Source of the DNA: Massilia sp. H-1
GTDB lineage: Bacteria > Pseudomonadota > Gammaproteobacteria > Burkholderiales > Burkholderiaceae_D
Length of the DNA stretch: 64,000 nucleotides
Direction: 5' to 3'
Assembly (NCBI GenBank): GCA_024703915.1
Contig: CP087969.1
Coordinates: forward strand, 2,976,001-3,040,000
Part shown: one piece after another, positions 54,845 through 64,000 of the stretch
Layout: each line of letters begins with the position of its first letter
Numbering within the stretch: position 1 is the stretch's first letter
The notes under the pieces: generated by a model
What the model was told of the DNA's origin: nothing
Database searches by the model: none
Seen by the model: only the letters and a program-made list of their open reading frames with translations
Position numbers and translations under genes: made by a program

Positions 54845-55927
54845 TCAGAACTCGGTGCCAATGGTCACGGCGGCCACGCGGTGGCGCGGCACGGGGATCG
54901 AGGAGCGGAATTCCGGCGAACGCCGCGTCATCTTGAACTGGACGAACCACGGGCCGTGGTTGGCGGTGCGGGTGCCGGGAAAGTCGAAGCGGGTGCCAAG
55001 CACGAGGTCGCTGACGAAGTTGCGCTTCTTGATGCTGGGATCGTCTTGCAGCAGGCGGCCGTCCAGGAACACATTGTAGGCAACCAGGCGCGCCTCGACG
55101 CTGCCGAAGGCCGTGCATTGCAGCCACGGTGCCAGGCAGGACGTATAGCCGGGCAACCTGGCTTCCGAACTGCCGTGCAGCTTGTTGCCAATGCCGGGCG
55201 GCGGCGGCGACACCAGCGGCAAGTCCTTGCCGATCACGACCGACACGCTCTACCGCCGCGTAGGTCTGGATATTGCTTGGCAGTCAGGCGCCAGTAGGTC
55301 GCCGTGTTGAGGCGCACGTCGTGGCCGAGGTCGGCCGACAGCTGTTCGCGCGCGGTGCGGCGTTCGGCGCTGGCCATCACGCCGAGGGTGCCGCCGACCT
55401 GGTTGTCCCAGCCTTCGGGACGCGGCCGGTCCATCACGCGGTGCACGAGTTTTTGCGCCTGCTCGGCCATCGACAGGCGGCCAGTCACGCCGATTTGTCC
55501 GCTCAGCGTGGTCAGGCTGCGCTGGTCGGGCGAGAGGAAGGCGTAAGCTTGTTCGTAATACAGCAAGCCCGCCCACGGACGGTCGAGCGGCTGCGGTTCG
55601 CGCACGGTGAGTTCGCGCGGGGTGTACATCAGCTGGCCCACGTTGATCTGGCTGGTCAGCAGCGTGCTGTCGTCGCAGGCGAGCCAGCGGCACAGGGAAT
55701 TGGTCAGGGAGCGGGCGAACGGTTTGCGCTGGTCGGTGGAATACTTGGTCGAGACCTGGATACCGTTGGTGTAGAAGCGGTCGGTATCGTAGTGCGAATC
55801 ATTTTCATAGGTGAGAAAATGAACGCGCCTCCTGCGGCTGCGGTGTTTCCTGGCCTGAAACGTTGCCGCAGCAACTAGCCAGGACTGCAGCCAGCCCGGC
55901 CGAAACTCGGGTGGAAAAGGTCAACAT
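54845..55927 (-). CDS. LpxR-family outer membrane protein (lipid A deacylase-like)
   Basis: About 360 residues. Signal MLTFSTRVSAGLAAVLASCC, then LTYENDSHYDTDRFYTNGIQ, the Asn-Asp region of the LpxR/DUF2219 active site, and VGQLMYTPRELTVREPQPLD followed by PWAGLLYYEQAYA, standard LpxR landmarks of a 12-strand barrel. LpxR removes 3'-acyloxyacyl chains of lipid A; homologues in environmental bacteria are often uncharacterised. Breaks near 55830 and 55260. Confidence 0.85.
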
Positions 55928-56024
55928 CGCGACACCGCCACAAATAGAATTGGCAAACCACAATACCGATTCTATGCCTGAAGTGCGGTCCCGGCTTGGC
56001 TTTCCTCAGTTTGCTTGAACCAGG

Positions 56025-57316
56025 CTATTTTTCCTGTTTGCGCTTGGGCCAAAAACGGTCGAACAAGGGCTTGACGCTGGTGCCGTGGACCACGATGGAG
56101 AGCATCACGACCACGATCGTGATCTGAATCAGATCCTGCGCGAAACTGCGCGGCAGCCCGTGGTTGATGGCGAACATCAGATAATAAATGGAGCCGATGC
56201 CGCGCACGCCGAACCAGCCGGTGATGCTGCGCACGCGCATCGAGCTGGCCGAGCCGACCAGACCGAGCAGCACGCTGATCGGCCGCGCCACGAGGAACAG
56301 GAAGGCGGCGATGCCGACCGTGTCCCAGTTCCAGTTCTGCAGCGACACCATGCCGCCGAGCAGCAGCACCAGTGTCAGCTCCGACAAGCGCTCGATGTGT
56401 TCCTTGAAGATCAGCGATTCCGCGCTGACGGTGGGTGTCGATTCCTGCGGATCATCGGCGGCGGTTTCCGGCACCAGCAAGCCCTGCCGGTCCTTGTGCG
56501 CGCCCGACAGCACCAGCTCGGTCTGGCGCAAGGCGACGCCCGCAAAGAAGACGGCCAGAAAGCCCCAGGTCTGGCACAGCACGCACACGCCGTAGACGAG
56601 CGCGATCAGGCCGAGGCCGACGAAGTCGTCCAGCACCTCGTGCCGGGGATCCTTGCCGCGCAACATCCAGCTCAGTTTGCCGAGCACGGCGCCGCCCAAC
56701 GCGCCGATCGCGATCGCGCCGAAGGTGGCCCAGAGCACGTCGACCAGCACCCAGCGCAGGTAATACTCGCCGACTTCATGCGCGCCCAGCAAGCCCAGGC
56801 CCAGCATGACGAATGGAAAAGCCGAACCGTCGTTCATGCCCGCCTCGCAAGTGAGCGTGTTGCGCAATTGATCGCGGTCATCCGCATGGCGGACCTGGAT
56901 GTCGGTGGCCAGCACCGGATCGGTGGGCGCCAGGATCGCGCCCAGCAGCACGCTCACGCCGAGCGGCAAGTCCAGCACCAGCCAGGCGAAGGCCGCGACC
57001 AGGGCCACGCTGATCGTCATCGAGATCCAGGCCAGGCGGATCATGCGGCGCCCAGCGCGCGCGTGATCGGCACCGGCATCTTGACCCCGGCCGAGAACAG
57101 CGACACCAGCACCGCCACCTCGGTCAGGGTTTCCAGCAGGTGCGATTCGGCGATCGGATCGAAGCGGAAGAAGCCCAGCACCATCGGCCCGAGCAGCAGC
57201 CCGACGCCTAGGTAGACGATGGCCGAGGTAAACGGCGAACGCGAGATGGTGGTGGCGGCTAGGCCGCGCGCCAGCATCAGCGAGCCGATCAGGATGAACC
57301 AGTGGACAGTCGTCAT
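56025..57316 (-). CDS. Cation:proton antiporter (CPA1/NhaP type)
   Basis: About 430 residues with 12 or so hydrophobic segments. LGAILAPTDPVLATDIQV carries the TDP-type transport motif, and TLTCEAGMNDGSAFPFVMLG the conserved E-x-x-x-ND motif. It exchanges Na+ or K+ for protons across the inner membrane. One extra G near 57045 splits the first 90 residues from the rest (RALGAA versus RMIRLAW). The C-terminus PLFDRFWPKRKQEK is short, with no regulatory tail. Confidence 0.92.
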
Positions 57317-57371
57317 GCGGACGATTCTACCGAGGAAAGCCTTCGGGAACCGTCCGCTTGAGCCGCCCTGC

Positions 57372-59263
57372 TTAGAAGGCGAAGTTGCCTACGTCCAGCA
57401 CCTGGGTTGGCTGGCCGCACGCGGCGGTCGTTGCCTCGCGGTTGCCGCTGCCGGTGGACTGGTTTCGCTCCCACACATCGGCCACATTACCGCCCTTCTT
57501 CAGGAACTTGAACTGGATCGCAGTCGACGGTGGCAGGTTGAAGGTGCGCGACCATGGCACGTTGGCGCCGCTGCCTTCGATCGCCAGCTGGTCGCTGGTG
57601 GTACCGGTCCAGTTGCCGAGTTCAGCGCGGTTGCCGACCACGTAGACGTTCTGTCCCATGATCGTGTTGGCGTTGGCGACGCGGAACTTGACGGCGACCG
57701 TGGTGCAGGTGGGCGGTGGCGTGGTGCCGCCGTTCACTTTCTGGTTCACGTGCAAGGCCACGGCCTAAGCACGCTGGACCCGTTGTTGCCGCCGATGCTG
57801 ACCGTCACGATGCCGTTGCTGGCCACCGTCAGGCTGCCGCCGGTGCAGGCGCTGCCGTTCGCAGTGAGCGTGCCCGTGACCACGTTGCAATAGGTGCTTA
57901 CTTAGGCAGCTGCGTCTGCAGCGATGCATTCCAGGCCGCCCCGTCATTGTTGAGCGCCAGGAAGCCCTTGTTGCCGCGCGCGAAAGCGATCTGGTTGCCG
58001 TTGCCCTGCACGAAGTTGTCGACGCCTGTGCCCGCCACGGTTGAGCGGAACTTGACCATGTTCGAGATGTCTGACCAGCGGTGGATGAAGTCCCACGACT
58101 GGTTGATCAGCGGATTGCCGCTCGCGTCGAAGGGGCTCGCGCTTGGCGGGCCCTGGTCGCCGTCGCTGGAAGCGGTAGCCGGAGTGCAGTTGCGCGTGTC
58201 CGTACGGCCATGCCAGCATGAAGATATTGGCCAGGTCGTAGCGCTTGGTGCCTTGCGTATCGTTGGCATGGCTTAAGCAATGTAGTCGCTGGCCACCAGC
58301 GAACTGCCGTTGCGTTCGGTGTCCCAGTTGTTGACGAAGACGGTGGCCTTGTCGCTTGCAACAAAGCCCCAGCTGCCGCCCCAGTTGCCCGGCGTGCCCA
58401 TGATCGTGCGGATCTGCGAGATGCTGCTGCCCTCGTTGCGGAAGACCGACTTCATCGCATACGTGAACTGGAATTCGTTGAGCGTACCGTTCGGGGAAGT
58501 AATCGGCGCGCACGGCGTTGCTGTCCGGGATGACTTCCTGCGTGATCCACAGCGCTTCGCCGGAGGTGGTGGTGCGGTTGGTGCCGTTCAGAATCGCCGT
58601 GATGTGGGACGGCTGGATGTGCTTGGCTGCGTCGATGCGGATCCCGTCCGCGCCCATCGCCACCAGCTTGTTGAAGTAGTTGCGGATCTGGCCTTGCACA
58701 TAGGTGCTCTCGGTCTTCAGGTCGGGCAGACCGACCAGGCGGCAATTCATCACATTGTTGCGGTTTCCGGGAGAACCGTAGTCGCTGCCCTGGATGTCGC
58801 AGGCGTTGTGGAAATCCGGCCCGCTGAAATTAGGGTAGGTGAGCGTGGTCGAATTCCAGGTATTGCCATTGGTGGCCGTGCCGGACCCGGCCGACATGTG
58901 GTTGACCACCGCATCCACGTAAATCCGCACGCCTACCGCGTGGCAGGTATTGATCATGGTCTGGAATTCGGCCTCCGTCCCCATGCGGCTATTGAGCGAC
59001 GTAAAGTTGACGGGCTGGTACACGTCCCACCAGGTCCCCACGCTGTTCGACGCCTGCGGCGGCGACACTTGCACTGCGCCATAACCCTGCGGGCCGAGAT
59101 GGTTGGTGCATTCCTTCATGATGTCGTTCCACTTCCAGCGGAACATCTGGACCGAAGTATCTGCGGGATTGAGTGCCGCCTGGGCGGGTGCGGTGAAACT
59201 GCTGAAGAGGGCGCCAGCGGCAAACAGGCTGCCGATGACCTTAACGCTGATCCGTTTTTTCAT
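57372..59263 (-). CDS. Secreted alpha-amylase GH13 with C-terminal CBM20, frame-disrupted
   Basis: About 628 residues. Signal MKKRISVKVIGSLFAAGALF, GYGAVQVSPPQAS, IYVDAVVNHMSAG, nucleophile in GADGIRIDAAKHIQP, acid/base Glu in LWITQEVIPDS, and the third acid in SHANDTQG. The C-terminal TTVAVKFRVANANTIMGQNV to GQPTQVLDVGNFAF is a CBM20 starch-binding domain. It hydrolyses starch outside the cell. Breaks near 58490, 58273, 58150, 57898 and 57770. Two TGTAG-N5-CTACA sites lie upstream. Confidence 0.92.
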
Positions 59264-59573
59264 GTTGCTTCCTTATGGTTGTAGGTAGAGGAATGCAAAA
59301 AGCGACTGCTTAAGCGCATACCCCTGCTTGTCTCCATCAAAGGGGTAGCGGCCTTGAAACGATTGCCGTGAGGCGCGGAAGGCAAGTGGGCTTGTGCCCT
59401 TGTGAGTTTGCTCAACCTCAAACGAATGTAGCACAACTACACGAAATGTAAAACCGCGAAGTTACAATTTCGTGAGTGTGTCACTATGAGAGCAGTAATT
59501 CTCACATGGGCAAGTTTTGAATGTGTAGCCAATCTACACATAAACTTTCGTGGAGAAAAGAAAGGCGGGAAGC
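59264..59573 (-). promoter_or_regulatory. Amylase upstream region with two TGTAG-N5-CTACA operators and a hairpin
   Basis: No gene seen. Inverted repeats TGTAG-CACAA-CTACA (59427-59441) and TGTGTAG-CCAAT-CTACACA (59522-59540) share arms and a 5-bp spacer, with centres 97 bp apart. Between them CGAAATGTAA at 59442-59451 faces TTACAATTTCG at 59462-59472, an imperfect hairpin. The paired sites suggest a dimeric regulator of starch use, with looping possible (inference). Confidence 0.55.
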
Positions 59574-60707
59574 TTAGTTGAACTGGTAGGCGCCGATGTC
59601 GACGCCGTTCGGCCGGACGCGCATCTTGCTTAAGCGGCATCGATCAGCAGGGGCGAGTTCGGCGCTGCCCTTGCCGATCGTGGGGGAGTTGCTGCGCAGG
59701 CGGAAATCGCTGCCGCCGCGGCGGGCGTAGCGAACGAACTCGGGCGACTGGGCGATGGTGCCGGTGTGCGCGAGGCCGTTGCGCAGTTGCCAGTCCGCCG
59801 TGCTGCTCTGGAAAACGAGGTTGTTGCGGTAGGTGTTGTTGGGGCCGGTTTCACCCTGTTCGGAAATGCCGTACTTGTTGTCGTACACGATGTTGTTGTG
59901 AACGCTGGTGTAATCATTGGGACCGCGTGTGTGATAAAAGTCCCCGCCGCCAACGAGGATGCCGGTCATCGATGCCGCCACCGTGTTGTTGCTGATGACG
60001 ACATTGTTGGCGTCGTGCCAAAGCTGGATGGCCGCGCCGCCGATGTTGTGAACGATATTGTTTTTGCGCTGCCCGAGGTGCTGATGTAGATGCCGTGCAC
60101 GAAGCGGCAATTGGCGGGGCCGATGTCGTGCACGGTATTGCCGATGACGGCGCTTTGCACGCCGTGGTAGTAACTGTCGACCCCGATGCCCGCGCCGCCG
60201 ACCCCGTCGCACGGCGTGTTCTGCGCGATGTGGTGCACGCGGTTGCCCTTGATGACGGTGTAGGAGCCGCCGTTGTAAATGCCGTGCGTCCATTTGATGC
60301 CGTTGCGCGACACGCTGCCATCGACATCGAAGCCGATGATGTCGATGTAGTTGCCGCGATTGTCCCAGCTTAGCCTTGGTCTCGGACGACATGGGCGGCA
60401 CCAGCCTGGCGCCCCACTTGACGGTAGACACGTAATAAATGCGCTGCGCATCGGTGCCGCTCATGCTGGTCTTGAAGCCCATAAGATACACGCCGGGCAA
60501 AACATGAATGGTCGTGCCCGGCAATGCCACTTTGGAAGCGCGCAGGATGGTCTGGAACGGTTGCTTGAGGGTGCCGGGATTGGAATCGGACCCGGTGGTG
60601 GAAACGTAGTAGTTGTACGTGGTGGAACTGAGCGGCAGTGGCGTTTGCCCGGCCGCAGCGGGCGCCGCGGCAAGAACCAGTGTGGGCAAGAAGCGCGGCA
60701 GTTTCAT
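59574..60707 (-). CDS. Secreted right-handed parallel beta-helix protein (pectate-lyase-like)
   Basis: About 377 residues. Signal MKLPRFLPTLVLAAAPAAAG, a DUF1565-type start YYVSTTGSDSNPGTLKQPFQ, then repeated coils with NNTV/GNTV turns (VIKGNRVHHIAQN, VIGNTVHDIGPANC, NNVVISNNTVAA). The fold is shared by pectate lyases PL9 and other polysaccharide lyases; a substrate cannot be named. The ATG at 60707 is preferred over GTG 60713. Breaks near 60370, 60075 and 59630. Confidence 0.83.
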   Translation of the reverse strand: MKLPRFLPTLVLAAAPAAAGQTPLPLSSTTYNYYVSTTGSDSNPGTLKQPFQTILRASKVALPGTTIHVLPGVYLMGFKTSMSGTDAQRIYYVSTVKWGARLVPPMSSETKAKLGQSRQLHRHHRLRCRWQRVAQRHQMDARHLQRRLLHRHQGQPRAPHRAEHAVRRGRRRGHRGRQLLPRRAKRRHRQYRARHRPRQLPLRARHLHQHLGQRKNNIVHNIGGAAIQLWHDANNVVISNNTVAASMTGILVGGGDFYHTRGPNDYTSVHNNIVYDNKYGISEQGETGPNNTYRNNLVFQSSTADWQLRNGLAHTGTIAQSPEFVRYARRGGSDFRLRSNSPTIGKGSAELAPADRCRLSKMRVRPNGVDIGAYQFN

Positions 60708-60733
60708 CGACACGTGTTTAGCTGAAGGAAGAA

Positions 60734-60807
60734 TGGAGGCGGATGTTGGAATCGAACCAACTTCCCCAGCGTTGCAAGCTGGTGCATTGCCATTTTGCTA
60801 CTCCGCC
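60734..60807 (-). tRNA. tRNA-Cys (GCA)
   Basis: The minus-strand transcript begins GGCGGAGTAGCAAAATGGC and ends CATCCGCCTCCA, with U73 discriminator and encoded CCA. The anticodon stem CCAGC/GCTGG encloses the loop TTGCAAC, anticodon GCA. The acceptor stem GGCGGA pairs with TCCGCC. Confidence 0.93.
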
Positions 60808-60956
60808 GTTCATTCCAGTGTCGCCGATGACGGCGGGCGCGGATCCCGACTGGATCAAACAACATGCTTGTGCGCACATACTTTTTCTTCCCTGACGAAC
60901 AGGCGAAAAAAAGCCAACCACATGGGGCTAGACTCGTTCGCAGCAAGTGGTGCGGG

Positions 60957-61543
60957 TTAAGGCGCCACTGCCGGATCGTCGCTGCCGGTCGGGCCGCCGA
61001 CGGCCTTGTTGAAGTTGGCCTTGACGTAGTTGGTCGACAGATTCGCAACGCGGGTCAGCATCATGTTGTCATGCACGCCGAAAGTCCAGCCTGCTGCCAT
61101 CGCTTGCCGGCGCGCTGGAAGAATTCCGGGGAAGCGATCACGCGGCCATCGCTGTCCTTGATATTCATGCGCATCAGCACGCCCGAGCTGCCTGCCAGTG
61201 GGCCCAGCAGAACACGTTTCGCGCCGTGCTTGAAGCTCATTTCTTCGACCACCGGCTCGATCACCAGGGTGCGGCCATTGGATGGACGGCGATTCCAGTC
61301 GGCCAGCGGCGCGCTCAGGTCGTGCTGGATGTTTTCATTGATCTTGGCCAGCGCGGCGGCATTGCCGTTGACGCCACTGGCGAACACGGCTGGTTTGACT
61401 TGAATGCGGCTGAACGCCGAAAACGCTTCCGCAGGCGGCGGATTGGTCGTCGACGACGCCTTGATGTTGGTGGCGCAGCCGGTGAGCAACGTTGCCGCTG
61501 CCAGGAAAGTGGTGGCGATCAAGCCCTTGGTGAAGCGGTTCAT
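60957..61543 (-). CDS. DUF4410-like lipoprotein
   Basis: About 195 residues. MNRFTKGLIATTFLAAATLLTGC-type signal with lipobox LTGC, then FSRIQVKPAVFASGVNGNAA and TLVIEPVVEEMSFKHGAKRV, which recall DUF4410 proteins; ends KAVGGPTGSDDPAVAP. A slip near 61095 joins QQAGWTFGVHDNMMLTRV. ATG 61543 follows AAGGGA. Function unknown. Confidence 0.75.
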
Positions 61544-61657
61544 GTATTCCCTTGTAGTTTTGGACGATTCCACCAAAAGCGTGGATGTCGGAATGATATT
61601 ACAAACCGGTCCGCCATATTCAATTATTAACTTTGCGCAAAAAAGCTTGCGCACGGG

Positions 61658-62817
61658 CTATCTAGAGCTCGCTATGAGTACCGCCGCGACATGGTCCCAT
61701 GCCAGCCGCTCTTGTTCGAGCCGGATATTTTGCCCCCAGCGTTGTTGCCGGAGGCCTTGATACAAGTCCAGCTCAGCATCGGTGAGATAGACGGGGTCGG
61801 CTGCGAGGTCTTGCCGGGGTTCGTTGCTCCACAAGGTGGGAGCGCGCAGGAGCGTTTCCACATCCATCAGTACGGACGCCAATTCCGGCAGAAATTGGCG
61901 GGCCTTGGCGAGGATGGCAAGACCGTGGGTATCGATGTCGCCCCAGTACACGCAGCGGGCACCCGCAATCCAGGGAATCTGTCTGAGCAGCTCGACACCG
62001 TAGCCAAGACCGGTGAAAGCCACCGCACCGGGCAGCTCTTCGAGCGCAAGTCCGCTCTGCAGGTTCTCCACAATGAAGACCGTGGCTGGCGCGAGCCCAA
62101 GGCGGCCAAGCTCGTCCACGGGGGCGATCACATCGCTGAGTCCACCCGCGGCGGCGCGCAGCGCCGGATCCAGGATACGCAATCTTATTGCAACGGGTGG
62201 CCATTTCAGTCCGCATGAGGCATGGAATCCGGCGCCGGACGGGCGGCCAAGCAACATGGCGCTCATGCTGGCGATGACGCCCTGACGTGATTCAATCCAT
62301 TTGCTGTCGACTCCCGCAAGCGGAATCTGGCGCGGATACAGACCGGAATCCGGATGGGCGACGATCCATTCCACCATGTCCACCAGGCGGACGAAATCTG
62401 CCTCGCTGTAGTCGGCCAGGACATCGTCGTACCGTGCCAACTGCTGCCCATAGCCGGGCCAGCGTTCGGTAAGCCAGCCATGGCGCCGCGCTGACTGTTG
62501 CCACCGGTCTTGCTGCCCGGTCCATGCAGCGACATCTGCAGGAGTGGCGAGTATCAGCGCTTCCGGCATTTGCTGCGCGCCGAGCTGACGCCACTGACGG
62601 TCGGCCCACCGCAGCTCGCCACGCCCGCCCCATGCGCGCCAGGCGGCAACCCATTCGCGTACAGCATCGACCTGGCGTAAGGCCAGCTGTTCGGTTGGCA
62701 AACCGAGTGGGATGATCAGCGGCCAGTCTGCTGTTTCGGCCCCGGCCAGCCACTCGCGCAGCTTGCCCTTGAAGCGTCGCTCCAGCAGGCGCTGGACTTC
62801 AGCCTAAGCAGCTTCAA
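61658..62817 (-). CDS. jetD: Wadjet anti-plasmid system nuclease subunit JetD
   Basis: About 386 residues. The N-terminal DUF3322-like part (LALRQVDAVREWVAAWRAWG) is followed by a DUF2220 TOPRIM-like nuclease domain: ATVFIVENLQSGLALEELPG and CVYWGDIDTHGLAIL with its DxD metal site. JetD cleaves circular DNA extruded by the JetABC condensin. The frame is intact over 347 residues; the start is probably TTG 62817 (MKLPAEVQRLLERRF), overlapping the jetC end. Gene order and direction (C then D) match Wadjet operons. Confidence 0.87.
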
Positions 62818-64000
62818 GACTGGCCTCGAGGCGCGTATGGTCGGGCAGCTGCAGGCGCTGGCGCTCCGTGTCGTATTCGATCATCAGAACCCCTGAGACG
62901 CGGCGGTCGCGTATGTCGACAAAACATGCGCCACCGATAAACGGTTCGAGTGTCATGACCGACTTGAGCGGTGTTGCCACGATCATCTGGAAGCCGAAAT
63001 TGGTGAAAATGTTCATTGCCAAAGCAGTGAACTCATTGTCGGCCTTGTCGAAGGCTTCATCGAGCACAACCGGCGCATACATCGGCACGCCATGGTCGTT
63101 GCCTCCGAGTTGATAACGCAGCGCCGCCGCCAGGCAAGTCGTCGCCAGCTTCTGTCGCTGCCCCCGGACTTGCTTAAGCGCCGCTGCGATAGACTTCGAT
63201 CTCGATGCCGTCGGTGTCGCGTTCGCGGCCGATGAATTCCACGTGCGTGCGTACGTCGAGCACGGCTTCGCGCCAGCGGCGCTGCTCGGGTTCGGCGCTG
63301 GCCAGGCGGTCGACCAGGGAGCGCAGTGCGAGAAAGCGCACTTCGGCCGCGGCGGCATCGTCGCTCCACGACTGGCTGAGGGCGCGGTGAATATCCTGTT
63401 TGAAATCGCGCACTTCCGGCAACTGGCGGTCGCTGGGCTCGATATGCAGATAGCTGGTCTGTTCCAGGCTTTGGTTGAACGGTACCTGGCGCAGGCTTTC
63501 ATTGACCAGTTCCATGCGTTCCAGGATCGCCTTGCGGCCATCGGTGAGGTAAGTGAGGAGTGCGGCAAGGTTCTGGTTGCTCTGGTTTTGCAGCAACTCG
63601 AGAAAGCGCTGTTCGTGGGCCGGAAGACCATCGGTTTCCAGGCGAGCCAGCTTGGAAAAGAAATCGGCGCTGGCCGCGATTGTGGCGTCGAGTCCTTCCG
63701 CATCGCCCCGCCACCTGGAAATAAAGGCGGCAAAGGTCGACTCGATCATCTTCTCGCACTGTGCCATCTCGGCCGTGATGCCGTCGATCTCCTGGCCCAA
63801 CTGCTTTCCCACGCTGCGGTCGGCCTGATCGACCTGATCGTGATGGGCGATGACGCCCAGCGCCGCGTAGCGCTCGTCGAGCCCTTTCTGCTGGAAAGGG
63901 GTCAAGTCGACGATGACCGGGTTATCCAGCGCCGCGGCGAGCCTGGCGCGCAACTGCTCGGCCTCGCGCAGGCAGGTCTTGTGGTCAGTGGCGCGGTCGT
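62804..64000 (-). CDS. jetC: Wadjet SMC-like ATPase JetC, C-terminal part
   Basis: About 400 residues of the C-terminal half; the rest lies beyond the right edge. A helical coiled-coil arm (GLDERYAALGVIAHHDQVDQ onward) leads to the ATPase head with signature SGGQRQKLATT and Walker B MYAPVVLDEAFDKADNEF. A break at 63173 (CTTAAGC) separates EIEVYRSGA from the SGGQRQK block. The stop at 62804 is in a CCTAAGC motif; with GCCGGC restored the protein ends a few residues later in TGA. JetC is the condensin ATPase that recognises plasmids by size and topology. Confidence 0.87.

Overview
The window looks like chromosome of a GC-rich betaproteobacterium of the family Oxalobacteraceae (Massilia/Duganella/Janthinobacterium group). 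This is inferred from base composition, the divergent uvrA-ssb pair with a LexA box, GTP-type pckG, rdgC, and secreted lipase/amylase/LPMO families. No 16S gene is present, so the genus is not proven. Many genuine genes are split into two to five frames. Where the protein family dictates the sequence, the break usually falls where GCCGGC is expected but an 8-mer such as GCTTAAGC or GCCTAAGC stands instead. I therefore annotate each broken gene as one CDS spanning its outer limits and treat most breaks as consensus errors, not pseudogenization.

Layout. 1-1200: end of an ABC-type membrane protein and start of its ATPase. 1222-5317: a 299-bp perfect direct repeat carrying terminator + tRNA-Asp + tRNA-Val flanks an AT-rich restriction-modification island (small HTH regulator, N6-adenine methylase, PLD-type endonuclease). 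5392-9944: oligopeptidase B, glycerate 2-kinase, and a REP-type tyrosine transposase between inverted repeats. 10330-16249: secreted subtilase, lipase chaperone, two paralogous lipases sharing a palindromic upstream site, and a TetR regulator. 16311-29826: housekeeping and stress genes (dinB with SOS box, rdgC, asparaginase, D-2-hydroxyacid dehydrogenase, pckG, uvrA/ssb with a shared SOS box) and several secreted proteins of unknown function.

29895-36137 is the most interesting locus. It is a compact RiPP biosynthetic cluster: cytochrome P450, an 83-residue precursor ending in AWLYD, an MNIO (DUF692) enzyme, a partner with a PqqD-like recognition domain, a B12-binding radical SAM protein and a SAM methyltransferase. 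The last four genes overlap end to start. The enzyme set matches what I recall of the aminopyruvatide pathway, but the core here carries Trp-Leu-Tyr-Asp.

36190-61543: TPR protein, phosphoesterase, cytochrome c, chitin/cellulose-active LPMO, diguanylate cyclase, a DUF4254-GT2 pair facing a GT9 glycosyltransferase, nudC, AsmA-like protein, thioredoxin-like protein, an orphan transposase-domain protein, LysR/aldo-keto reductase pair, LpxR-like outer membrane protein, CPA1 antiporter, alpha-amylase with CBM20, beta-helix protein, tRNA-Cys and a lipoprotein. 61658-64000: jetD and the C-terminal part of jetC of a Wadjet anti-plasmid system that continues past the right edge.
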